Source of the DNA: Zeimonas sp041678445
Lineage (GTDB): Bacteria > Pseudomonadota > Gammaproteobacteria > Burkholderiales > Burkholderiaceae_E
Direction of reading: 5' to 3'
NCBI GenBank assembly: GCA_041678445.1
Contig: JBAYOD010000067.1
Coordinates: 1 to 13,868 of the forward strand
Length of the DNA: 13,868 bases
Shown here: in pieces, positions 6,463 through 12,068 of the stretch
Numbering within the stretch: the first letter of the stretch is position 1
Layout: every line of letters starts with the position of its first letter
The notes under the pieces: model-generated
The model's input: the letters and a program-made list of their open reading frames with translations, nothing else
What the model was told of the DNA's origin: nothing
Database searches by the model: none
Translations under genes and position numbers: made by a program

Positions 6463-6549
6463 AACGGCCGTCGCGGACGGCCCCCGCTGTCTCCTCCACC
6501 CTCCTCCTTTGGTGGATTAAACCCGGACCGAGTGTTCGGGTTTTTTTTT
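6463..6549 (+). ncRNA. Candidate small RNA with an anti-Shine-Dalgarno loop
   Basis: About 87 bases from the predicted start to the end of a T9 tract, with no reading frame that could explain it. Hairpin 1 at the 5' end: GGCCGTC (6466-6472) with GACGGCC (6476-6482). Hairpin 2: TCCACC (6495-6500) with GGTGGA (6511-6516), presenting the ten-base loop CTCCTCCTTT. Hairpin 3 is the terminator at 6519-6549. The loop contains CCTCCTTT, identical to the anti-Shine-Dalgarno end of 16S rRNA, and CTCCTCC occurs twice (6491-6497 and 6501-6507). A 5' stem, an exposed C/U-rich target-pairing loop and a strong terminator are the layout of a trans-acting bacterial sRNA. The alternative is a terminated leader (attenuator) of the heme-binding-protein gene that starts 175 bases on. 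Promoter and structures are read from sequence; expression and role are inferred. Confidence 0.6.
6519..6549 (+). terminator. Strong intrinsic terminator with nine T residues
   Basis: AAACCCGGA (6519-6527) pairs with TTCGGGTTT (6535-6543), a nine-pair stem with one G-T pair and the loop CCGAGTG. T residues run from 6541 to 6549. It is the best-formed terminator in the window and has no protein gene upstream on its strand for more than 900 bases. Confidence 0.9.
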
Positions 6550-6574
6550 GAGTGCGCCCGGCATGGGCGCACTC
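6550..6574. other. Perfect 10-bp hairpin directly after the terminator
   Basis: GAGTGCGCCC (6550-6559) pairs perfectly with GGGCGCACTC (6565-6574) around a five-base loop. It starts at the base after the T run. No T run follows on either strand, so it is not a second intrinsic terminator of standard form. Confidence 0.7.
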
Positions 6575-6724
6575 TCGCGGGCGCGGCCTCCGTGTTTGTC
6601 AGCCTGCTGCGCGGCGAAGGGCGACGGCAATGCCTGACGCACCCCGATGCGCATCCCTCTGTCGAGCAGCTCGGCCGCTGCAGCGGTGCCACGCCGGCTT
6701 CGCCTCTTTTTCTCTGGAGGTCTC

Positions 6725-7153
6725 ATGAATTTCCCCTCAAGTTGTCTCTCGCCTCGCGCGGTGTTCGTGTTCACCTGGCCGCTGAGTTCCCATGCCGTGT
6801 TCCACAGAGGGCGGATGCTTGCCAGCTCGCTGTTACTGGCGGCCGGCGCGATGGCGCAGCCCGTCAGTGCACAGTCGCCAACGGCAGCAGTCCCCTCGAA
6901 GCCATTGACCCTGGCTCGTGCGGATGTTGCCCAGGCCCGCACCGCGGCACTGCTGCGCCAGCCGTCCAAGAACTTCGAGGACTACATCAACAGCGGGCGC
7001 CCCAGCTTTCTGTCGACGCCGGGCACGACGCCATTGGAAGGCGGCGTTCCCATCATCGTGAATGGGCAGACCGTCGGTGCGGTTGGTGTCAGCGGCGCCC
7101 ACGGTCCGAATGACTCACAAGTGGCGCAGGCGGGCGCCGATGCCGTGCGCTGA
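6725..7153 (+). CDS. GlcG/HbpS-type heme-binding protein with an internal deletion
   Basis: The C-terminal half is clearly the GlcG/HbpS (DUF336) domain: QARTAALLRQPSKNFED, then TPLEGGVPIIVNGQTVGAVG and VSGAHGPNDSQVAQAGADA. Exported relatives bind heme or cobalamin-like ligands or act in sensing and storage. From the ATG at 6725 (TGGAGG at 6715-6720) the protein has 142 residues. A signal-peptide core (MLASSLLLAAGAMAQPVSA) is present but sits about 30 residues in, so a later start at M (6815) is possible. The domain's first half, normally about 50 residues with a VVDxGGHL-type strand, is missing: KPLTLARADVAQARTAAL joins the family's opening LTL directly to its central helix. The deletion keeps the frame. 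The residual protein may not fold as the normal domain. The family call is solid; function is doubtful. Confidence 0.75.
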   Translation: MNFPSSCLSPRAVFVFTWPLSSHAVFHRGRMLASSLLLAAGAMAQPVSAQSPTAAVPSKPLTLARADVAQARTAALLRQPSKNFEDYINSGRPSFLSTPGTTPLEGGVPIIVNGQTVGAVGVSGAHGPNDSQVAQAGADAVR

Positions 7154-7242
7154 AGCTGATTGCCGCGGCGCTCTTTCCGGCAGTCGCCTCCGGTCGACGG
7201 GATGCGGTAAGGTTCTGCTGCCGGCCTACCGCGAGGATGAAG

Positions 7243-8253
7243 ATGGATCGCAATCGCCCGGCCGAGCCGCACGGCAGTGCGAGCCCGGCTACCCGGAACG
7301 AGCACCGCTCCGGCGGCCGGAACGAGCGCCGTCGCGGCAAGTGGCTGTCGCCGCGCGAGGCCTGGTCACTGCTGCGGGCCACCTTCGCCGCCTGGATTGC
7401 CGACTACGCCCCGAGCATGGGTGCGGCACTGGCCTACTACACGGTGTTTTCGATTGCGCCGCTGTTGCTGATCGTGATCTCGGTGGCCGGACTGGTGTTC
7501 GGCGAAGACGCAGCGCGTGGTGAGATCTTCGAGCAGTTGCGCGGACTGGTGGGCGAGCGCGGGGCGGGCGCCGTGCAGGACATGCTCAGGAGCGTGAACC
7601 GCCCCGGCGAAGGCCTGGTTGCGGCCTCCATCGGGGTGCTGGCCCTGCTGATCGGGGCCAGCACGGTGTTCGGCGAACTGCAGGCCTCGCTCGACAGGAT
7701 CTGGCGAGCGACGGCCGAGGGACGTCCCGGCGGTCTGTGGGGCATGCTGCGCAAGCGGCTGATGTCCTTCGGGATGATCCTGGGGATCGGTTTCCTGCTG
7801 ATCGTTTCACTGATTGCCAGCGCGGCGCTGGCGGCCCTGGCGGCCTGGTGGCGGCCGTGGTTCGGCAACTGGCTGCTGCTTGCGCAGGCCATGAACCTGG
7901 CCCTGTCGTTTGCGATGACGACGCTGGTCTTCGCGTTGATCTACAAGTTGATGCCCAGCGTCCGCCCGGCCTGGCGCGACGTCCTGATCGGTGCGGTGGT
8001 GACGTCGGTGCTGTTCTCGATCGGCAAGTACCTGATCGGGCTGTACATCGGTCGCAGTGCGGTGGCCTCGACCTTCGGAGCGGCCGGCTCGCTGGTAGTC
8101 CTGCTGCTGTGGGTCTATTACTCGGCGCAGATCTTCCTGTTCGGCGCCGAGTTCACCCGGGTGTATGCGTACCGCCACGGATCGCTCCAGGGGCAGGGTG
8201 AGCCAGGGAGCGGGCAGCAGGCGGCGTCGGGTCCAGTCGACACGGCCCTTTGA
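7243..8253 (+). CDS. YihY/BrkB-family inner-membrane protein
   Basis: This is an integral membrane protein of the YihY/virulence factor BrkB family (once mislabelled ribonuclease BN), of unsettled biochemical role. About six hydrophobic segments are visible, including the family opening GAALAYYTVFSIAPLLL, the IGASTVFGELQASLDRIW region, SFGMILGIGFLLIVSLI, LSFAMTTLVFALIYKLMP, and the closing SLVVLLLWVYYSAQIFLFGA followed by EFTRVYA. The N-terminus (about 35 residues) and C-terminus are polar and probably cytoplasmic. Two ATG codons are possible, 7237 and 7243; GAGG at 7233-7236 abuts the first and is six bases from the second, so I prefer 7243 (336 residues). The stop codon overlaps the -35 element of the ribosomal protein promoter that follows. 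Confidence 0.92.
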   Translation: MDRNRPAEPHGSASPATRNEHRSGGRNERRRGKWLSPREAWSLLRATFAAWIADYAPSMGAALAYYTVFSIAPLLLIVISVAGLVFGEDAARGEIFEQLRGLVGERGAGAVQDMLRSVNRPGEGLVAASIGVLALLIGASTVFGELQASLDRIWRATAEGRPGGLWGMLRKRLMSFGMILGIGFLLIVSLIASAALAALAAWWRPWFGNWLLLAQAMNLALSFAMTTLVFALIYKLMPSVRPAWRDVLIGAVVTSVLFSIGKYLIGLYIGRSAVASTFGAAGSLVVLLLWVYYSAQIFLFGAEFTRVYAYRHGSLQGQGEPGSGQQAASGPVDTAL

Positions 8254-8279
8254 CGCGGCCGGATCTCTAAGGCTATAAT
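8250..8279 (+). promoter_or_regulatory. Promoter of the rplM-rpsI operon
   Basis: TTGACG (8250-8255) and a consensus TATAAT (8274-8279) with an 18-base spacer predict a start near 8286 and a leader of about 100 bases. The -35 hexamer includes the stop codon of the preceding gene (8251-8253). The leader holds a small hairpin, CCGCC (8290-8294) with GGCGG (8301-8305), a possible site for ribosomal-protein feedback. Confidence 0.85.
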
Positions 8280-8383
8280 TTCAGGCTTTCCGCCGTCTTT
8301 GGCGGGCTGAATTCGACTGGCCGGCGCAAGCAGTGAGTGGTGAATGATGGCGAGCGCGCCGCGAGTCTTTCGAGAGAGAAGTC

Positions 8384-8812
8384 ATGAAGACGTTTTCTGC
8401 CAAGCCGCATGAAGTGAAGCGCGACTGGTTCGTCATCGACGCCAGCGACAAGGTGCTCGGCCGTCTGGCTGCCGAGATCGCGCTGCGCCTGCGGGGCAAG
8501 CACAAGCCCGAGTACACGCCGCACGTCGACACGGGCGATTTCATCGTGGTGGTCAACGCGGGCAAGCTGCGCGTCACCGGCACGAAGCAGGAAGACAAGA
8601 AATACTACCGCCACACCGGTTATCCGGGCGGTATCAAGGAAACCACCTTTGGCAAGATGCAGCAGCGTTTCCCGGGCCGTGCGCTCGAGAAAGCCGTCAA
8701 GGGCATGCTGCCGAAGGGCCCGCTCGGCTACGCCATGATCAAGAAGCTCAAGGTGTACGGCGAGCCCACGCATCCGCATACGGCTCAGCAGCCGAAGGTT
8801 CTGGAGATTTGA
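8384..8812 (+). CDS. rplM: 50S ribosomal protein L13
   Basis: This is a 142-residue protein of the usual length for L13, an early-assembling protein of the large subunit that binds 23S rRNA. The sequence is recognisable throughout: MKTFSAKPHEVKRDWFVIDA, DKVLGRLAAEIALRLRGKHK, the YTPHVDTGDFIVVVNAGKL block, KYYRHTGYPGG and the C-terminal YGEPTHPHTAQQP. A purine-rich AGAGAGA precedes the ATG. rpsI begins four bases after the stop, the near-universal bacterial L13-S9 pair. Transcription is from the strong promoter at 8250-8279; in Escherichia coli L13 is reported to control its own operon, which may apply here. Confidence 0.98.
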   Translation: MKTFSAKPHEVKRDWFVIDASDKVLGRLAAEIALRLRGKHKPEYTPHVDTGDFIVVVNAGKLRVTGTKQEDKKYYRHTGYPGGIKETTFGKMQQRFPGRALEKAVKGMLPKGPLGYAMIKKLKVYGEPTHPHTAQQPKVLEI

Positions 8813-8816
8813 CGCG

Positions 8817-9209
8817 ATGATCGGCGATTACTACTACGGCACTGGCCGCCGCAAGACCTCGGTCGCGCGGGTCTTCATCAAGCGGGGCACCGGCAAGCTC
8901 ATCGTCAACGGCAGGCCGCTCGACGAGTATTTCGCCCGCGAAACCGGTCGCATGGTCGTGCGCCAGCCGCTCGAGCTGACTTCGAACCGCGATTCGTTCG
9001 ACATCAAGGTCAACGTTCACGGCGGCGGCGAGTCGGGCCAGGCCGGCGCGGTGCGCCATGGCATCACCCGCGCGCTGATCGATTACGACGAGACGCTCAA
9101 GCCGGCGTTGTCGGCGGCCGGGCTGGTCACGCGCGACGCGCGCGAGGTCGAACGCAAGAAGGTCGGCTTCCACAAGGCACGACGTCGCAAGCAGTTCTCG
9201 AAGCGCTGA
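8817..9209 (+). CDS. rpsI: 30S ribosomal protein S9
   Basis: This is a 130-residue small-subunit protein whose basic C-terminal tail reaches the P-site tRNA. Diagnostic parts are YYYGTGRRKTSVARVFIK at the start, IVNGRPLDEYF, the VHGGGESGQAGAVRHGI loop, and the tail KKVGFHKARRRKQFSKR ending in the conserved SKR. It is separated from rplM by four bases; the GGAG just inside the end of rplM can serve as its ribosome site, so translation is probably coupled. A hairpin (GCCCCGC at 9216-9222 with GCGGGGC at 9225-9231) and the terminator at 9277-9307 close the operon. Confidence 0.98.
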   Translation: MIGDYYYGTGRRKTSVARVFIKRGTGKLIVNGRPLDEYFARETGRMVVRQPLELTSNRDSFDIKVNVHGGGESGQAGAVRHGITRALIDYDETLKPALSAAGLVTRDAREVERKKVGFHKARRRKQFSKR

Positions 9210-9276
9210 TCACGGGCCCCGCTGGCGGGGCATGCCGGGCGCTTCGGATCTCGAAGTGGCTGGCAGCAGGTTTTCG

Positions 9277-9307
9277 AAAGCCGCTGGCCTGTGCCGGCGG
9301 CTTTTTT
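9277..9307 (+). terminator. Intrinsic terminator of the rplM-rpsI operon
   Basis: AAAGCCGC (9277-9284) pairs with GCGGCTTT (9297-9304), extended by one T-G pair and GGC/GCC, around the loop CTGT. T residues run from 9302 to 9307. The argC ribosome site begins a few bases beyond, so argC must have its own start point or depend on read-through. Confidence 0.88.
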
Positions 9308-9327
9308 GTCGATGAAAGGAGCATCGG

Positions 9328-10389
9328 ATGATCAAGGTCGGTATCGTGGGCGGCACCGGTTACACCGGTGTCGAGTTGCTGAGGCTGCTTGCCCAGCACC
9401 CGCAGGTCGAACTCGTGGCGATCACCTCGCGCAAGGAAACCGGGATGCCGGTCGCCGACATGTATCCGTCGCTTCGCGGTCGGGTGAGCCTTGCCTTCAC
9501 CGATCCGGCCAGTGCGCCGCTGACCGAATGCGATGTGGTCTTCTTCGCCACGCCGCACGGTGTGGCGATGGCGCAGGCGCGCGAACTGCTAGCCGCCGGG
9601 GTCAAGGTCATCGACCTGGCCGCCGACTTCCGGCTGAAGGATGTCGCGGAGTTCGAGCGCTGGTACAAGCAGCCGCACGCCTGCCCGGACCTCCTGGCCG
9701 AGGCGGTCTACGGACTGCCCGAAGTCAATCGCGAGGCGATCCGCAAGGCTAGGGTGATCGGCTTGCCCGGCTGCTATCCGACCACGGTCCAGCTCGGCTG
9801 GCTGCCGGTGCTCGAACCGGCAGCGGTGGCTGCCGCCGGTGGCGACATCGTCGACCGGGCCACGCTGATCGCCGACTGCAAGTCGGGGGTTTCGGGGGCC
9901 GGCCGCAAGGCCGAGGTGCATACCCTGCTGGCCGAGGCGTCCGACAACTTCAAGGCTTATGGTGTCACCGGTCACCGGCACGCTCCGGAGATCGCGCAGG
10001 GCCTGAGTGCGATCGCCGGCAAGCCGGTGGGCCTGCAGTTCACGCCGCACCTGGTGCCGATGATCCGCGGCATCCATTCGACGCTGTACGCGCGCCTTAC
10101 CGAGGCCGGGCGGGCGCTCGACTTCCAGCAGCTCTATGAGGCGCGCTTCGCTGGCGAGCCCTTCGTTGACGTGATGCCGGCCGGGTCCACGCCGGAAACC
10201 CGCTCGGTCCGCGCTTCGAACATGGTCCGCATCGCCGTGCACCGGCCGGCCGACAGCGACCTGCTGATCGTCCTGGTGGTCGAGGACAACCTCGTCAAGG
10301 GTGCCTCGGGGCAGGGCGTCCAGGCCATGAACCTGATGTTCGGTCTGGCCGAGGACACCGGGCTGACGCAGTTGCCGGTGATGCCGTGA
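9328..10389 (+). CDS. argC: N-acetyl-gamma-glutamyl-phosphate reductase
   Basis: ArgC catalyses the NADPH-dependent reduction of N-acetylglutamyl phosphate to the semialdehyde, the third step of arginine synthesis, in the cytoplasm. The 353-residue length fits the common long form. The N-terminal dinucleotide-binding loop is GIVGGTGYTGVELLRLL. The catalytic cysteine is C149 in LPGCYPT, and the GHRHAPEI block carries the histidine that assists it. The start at 9328 is supported by AAAGGAG about seven bases upstream. It lies alone between the ribosomal protein terminator and erpA, not with other arg genes. The gap to erpA contains a 21-bp direct repeat. Confidence 0.97.
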   Translation: MIKVGIVGGTGYTGVELLRLLAQHPQVELVAITSRKETGMPVADMYPSLRGRVSLAFTDPASAPLTECDVVFFATPHGVAMAQARELLAAGVKVIDLAADFRLKDVAEFERWYKQPHACPDLLAEAVYGLPEVNREAIRKARVIGLPGCYPTTVQLGWLPVLEPAAVAAAGGDIVDRATLIADCKSGVSGAGRKAEVHTLLAEASDNFKAYGVTGHRHAPEIAQGLSAIAGKPVGLQFTPHLVPMIRGIHSTLYARLTEAGRALDFQQLYEARFAGEPFVDVMPAGSTPETRSVRASNMVRIAVHRPADSDLLIVLVVEDNLVKGASGQGVQAMNLMFGLAEDTGLTQLPVMP

Positions 10390-10396
10390 GCGTCGT

Positions 10397-10430
10397 CGCG
10401 ACCGGTCCAGGCGTGGCCGCGACCGGTCCA
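10397..10430. repeat. Two copies of CGCGACCGGTCCA, 21 bp apart
   Basis: The 13-base sequence occurs at 10397-10409 and 10418-10430, each containing the palindrome ACCGGT, so the period is 21 bp. The first copy begins eight bases after the argC stop codon and both lie upstream of the erpA promoter region. Confidence 0.65.
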
Positions 10431-10436
10431 CATGGC

Positions 10437-10465
10437 TGGCGAGGTTATCCGCCATCGCCTACAAT
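10437..10465 (+). promoter_or_regulatory. Possible erpA promoter
   Basis: TACAAT (10460-10465) is a good -10 element, about 25 bases before the erpA start. The sequence 17 bases upstream (TGGCGA, 10437-10442) is a poor -35, so either an activator or read-through from argC may be needed. Confidence 0.35.
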
Positions 10466-10489
10466 CCTGACTATTGCGGAGGTTTGCCG

Positions 10490-10852
10490 ATGAATGCCGT
10501 TGCCGAAGTACCTGTTGCCGAAATGCCCGCCCCGCTTCTGTTCACCGACAGCGCTGCGACCAAGGTGCGGCAGCTGATCGACGAAGAGGGCAACACCAAC
10601 CTGAAGCTGCGCGTATTCGTCCAGGGGGGCGGCTGCTCGGGCTTCCAGTACGGGTTCACCTTCGACGAGGAAACCAGCGACGATGACACCGTCATGGAAA
10701 AGAACGGGGTCACGCTGCTGATCGACGCGATGAGCTACCAGTACCTGGCCGGCGCCGAGATCGACTACAAGGACGATCTCGAAGGTGCGCAGTTCGTCAT
10801 CCGCAATCCGAACGCGGTGAGCACCTGCGGCTGCGGATCCTCGTTCTCCTGA
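10490..10852 (+). CDS. erpA: Iron-sulfur cluster insertion protein ErpA (A-type carrier)
   Basis: ErpA is an A-type carrier of the HesB/IscA/SufA family that hands Fe-S clusters to target enzymes, in bacteria including those of isoprenoid synthesis. The ATG at 10490 with GGAGG at 10478-10482 is preferred over an in-frame TTG at 10484; it gives 120 residues, a normal length. The three cluster-ligand cysteines are all present: C49 in QGGGCSGF, and C113 and C115 in STCGCGSSF. The first 15 residues are a variable leader typical of betaproteobacterial copies. It is followed by a G/C hairpin acting as terminator and converges on anmK. Confidence 0.96.
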   Translation: MNAVAEVPVAEMPAPLLFTDSAATKVRQLIDEEGNTNLKLRVFVQGGGCSGFQYGFTFDEETSDDDTVMEKNGVTLLIDAMSYQYLAGAEIDYKDDLEGAQFVIRNPNAVSTCGCGSSFS

Positions 10853-10875
10853 ATTCTCGCTGAACCCTGTTTGCC

Positions 10876-10903
10876 CCGGGCGCTGCGGCGCCCGGTTCTG
10901 TCT
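10876..10903 (+). terminator. Probable terminator of erpA
   Basis: CCGGGCGC (10876-10883) pairs perfectly with GCGCCCGG (10888-10895) around TGCG, followed by TTCTGTCT. The T content is imperfect, so efficiency is uncertain. It lies between the convergent erpA and anmK stops. Confidence 0.6.
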
Positions 10904-10923
10904 GAGCGCCGCGGTGCCCGGCC

Positions 10924-12063
10924 TCAGCGTCCGCCGGCTGGCCAGACGGCGCCCAGCAGGCGCGGGCCCGGCGCCCCGGTGACCGCCGGCAGGTTGCCGG
11001 GCAGCCCGGCGAGGCGGCGCTCGGCCAGCCAGGCGAAGGCGATCGCTTCGACCGACTGGGCAGCGATGCCCAACTGACCCGTGTCGGCAACCCTGGCGGC
11101 CGGCAAGTGCGCAGCCAGCCGTGTCATCAGGTGGCCGTTGTGAGCGCCGCCGCCACAGACCCAGACTTCCTCTGCGCCAAAGCTGGCACAGACGGTGGCG
11201 ACCGTCGTGGCCGTGAGTTCGGCCAGGGTTGCCTGGATGTCGCGAGGCGAGGCCCGGTGCTGGCCGCTGGCCGCCAGCATCCTGGCCAGCCAGTCCGCAT
11301 TGAACAGGTCGCGGCCGGTGCTCTTGGGCGGCACGGCAGCGAAATAGGGTTCGGTCAGCATCTGCGCCAGCAGCGGCGCCAGTACGGTGCCGCCGGCGGC
11401 CCAGTGCCCGTCGCGATCGAACCGCTCGCCGAGGTGACGCTCGCACCAGGCGTCCAGCAGGGTATTGGCCGGACCGGTGTCGAAACCGGTGACCGGGGTG
11501 GCCGCCGTGCCGTGGTCGCTTGCTGCCGGCAGCAGGCTGACGTTGGCGATTCCGCCCAGGTTCACGATGGCGCGTCGCCGCAGGCTGCTGCCGAAGACGG
11601 CGGCGTGGAAGGCCGGTGCCAGGGGGGCACCCTGGCCGCCGGCTGCGACGTCGGCGCTGCGCAGGTCGGCCACGACCGCGATGCCGGTGCGTTCGGCGAG
11701 CAGGGCCGGGTTCAGCAGCTGGACGGTGTAGCCGAGCTCGGGGCGGTGGCGCACCGTCTGGCCGTGTGCCCCGATCGCTGCCACCTCGCTGCGCTGGCAG
11801 CCGCCGGCAGTGAGCAGCGCTTCGACTACCCGGGCGTACAGCTCGGCCAGCGCATTGGCGGCCTGCGCGGCGCGCGCGAGCTCATCGGGGCCGGGCTGCT
11901 GCAGTGCCTGCAGCGCGGTGCGCAGCGGTGCAGGGATCGGCAGCGAGCGGGTTGCCAGCGTCTGCAGCGCCGGATCGCCGGCCGGGTCCGCAAAGGCGAC
12001 CAGCGCGCCGTCGACGGCGTCGACGCTGGTGCCGGACATCAGTCCGGCGCAGAGCCGGACCAT
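10924..12063 (-). CDS. anmK: Anhydro-N-acetylmuramic acid kinase
   Basis: AnmK hydrates and phosphorylates 1,6-anhydro-MurNAc to MurNAc-6-phosphate, a cytoplasmic step in recycling of cell-wall fragments. The 379-residue protein starts with the family's GLMSGTSVDAVD (7-18). Further motifs are IGAHGQTVRH (97-106), ADLRSADVAAGGQGAPLAP (132-150), GFDTGPANTLLDAW (193-206) and the nucleotide-site CGGGAHNGHLM (303-313). The start lies five bases after the stop of the upstream M23 peptidase gene on the same strand, implying one transcript and probably coupled translation. A peptidoglycan hydrolase upstream of a recycling kinase makes sense as a wall-turnover unit. Confidence 0.96.
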   Translation of the reverse strand: MVRLCAGLMSGTSVDAVDGALVAFADPAGDPALQTLATRSLPIPAPLRTALQALQQPGPDELARAAQAANALAELYARVVEALLTAGGCQRSEVAAIGAHGQTVRHRPELGYTVQLLNPALLAERTGIAVVADLRSADVAAGGQGAPLAPAFHAAVFGSSLRRRAIVNLGGIANVSLLPAASDHGTAATPVTGFDTGPANTLLDAWCERHLGERFDRDGHWAAGGTVLAPLLAQMLTEPYFAAVPPKSTGRDLFNADWLARMLAASGQHRASPRDIQATLAELTATTVATVCASFGAEEVWVCGGGAHNGHLMTRLAAHLPAARVADTGQLGIAAQSVEAIAFAWLAERRLAGLPGNLPAVTGAPGPRLLGAVWPAGGR

Positions 12064-12068
12064 CGGCC

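Larger units (their letters stand above)
6042..6724. other. 683-bp intergenic region with repeats, an AT-rich island and an RNA unit
   Basis: I find no convincing protein gene here. In order it holds the OsmC leader, short GGGTTCAAGGCC repeats (6093-6147), an imperfect inverted repeat (6191-6288), an AT-rich stretch (66 G/C of 180 bases at 6241-6420 by hand count, against a high-GC background), a promoter and small-RNA candidate (6428-6549), a perfect hairpin (6550-6574), and a leader with the palindrome CCGCTGCAGCGG (6675-6686) before the next gene. Confidence 0.8.

Noticed and set aside
6042..6724. CRISPR array in the repeat-bearing intergenic region
   Set aside because: Repeats are short, degenerate, directly abutting and without unique spacers, and no cas genes are present.
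6532..7113. A 193-codon plus-strand frame beginning in the terminator T tract
   Set aside because: It starts within the terminator hairpin and overlaps the heme-binding gene in another frame. The translation is Arg/Pro/Ala-rich shadow sequence.
10484..10489. TTG start for erpA two codons upstream
   Set aside because: The ATG at 10490 is seven bases from GGAGG (10478-10482), while TTG at 10484 would be only one base away.
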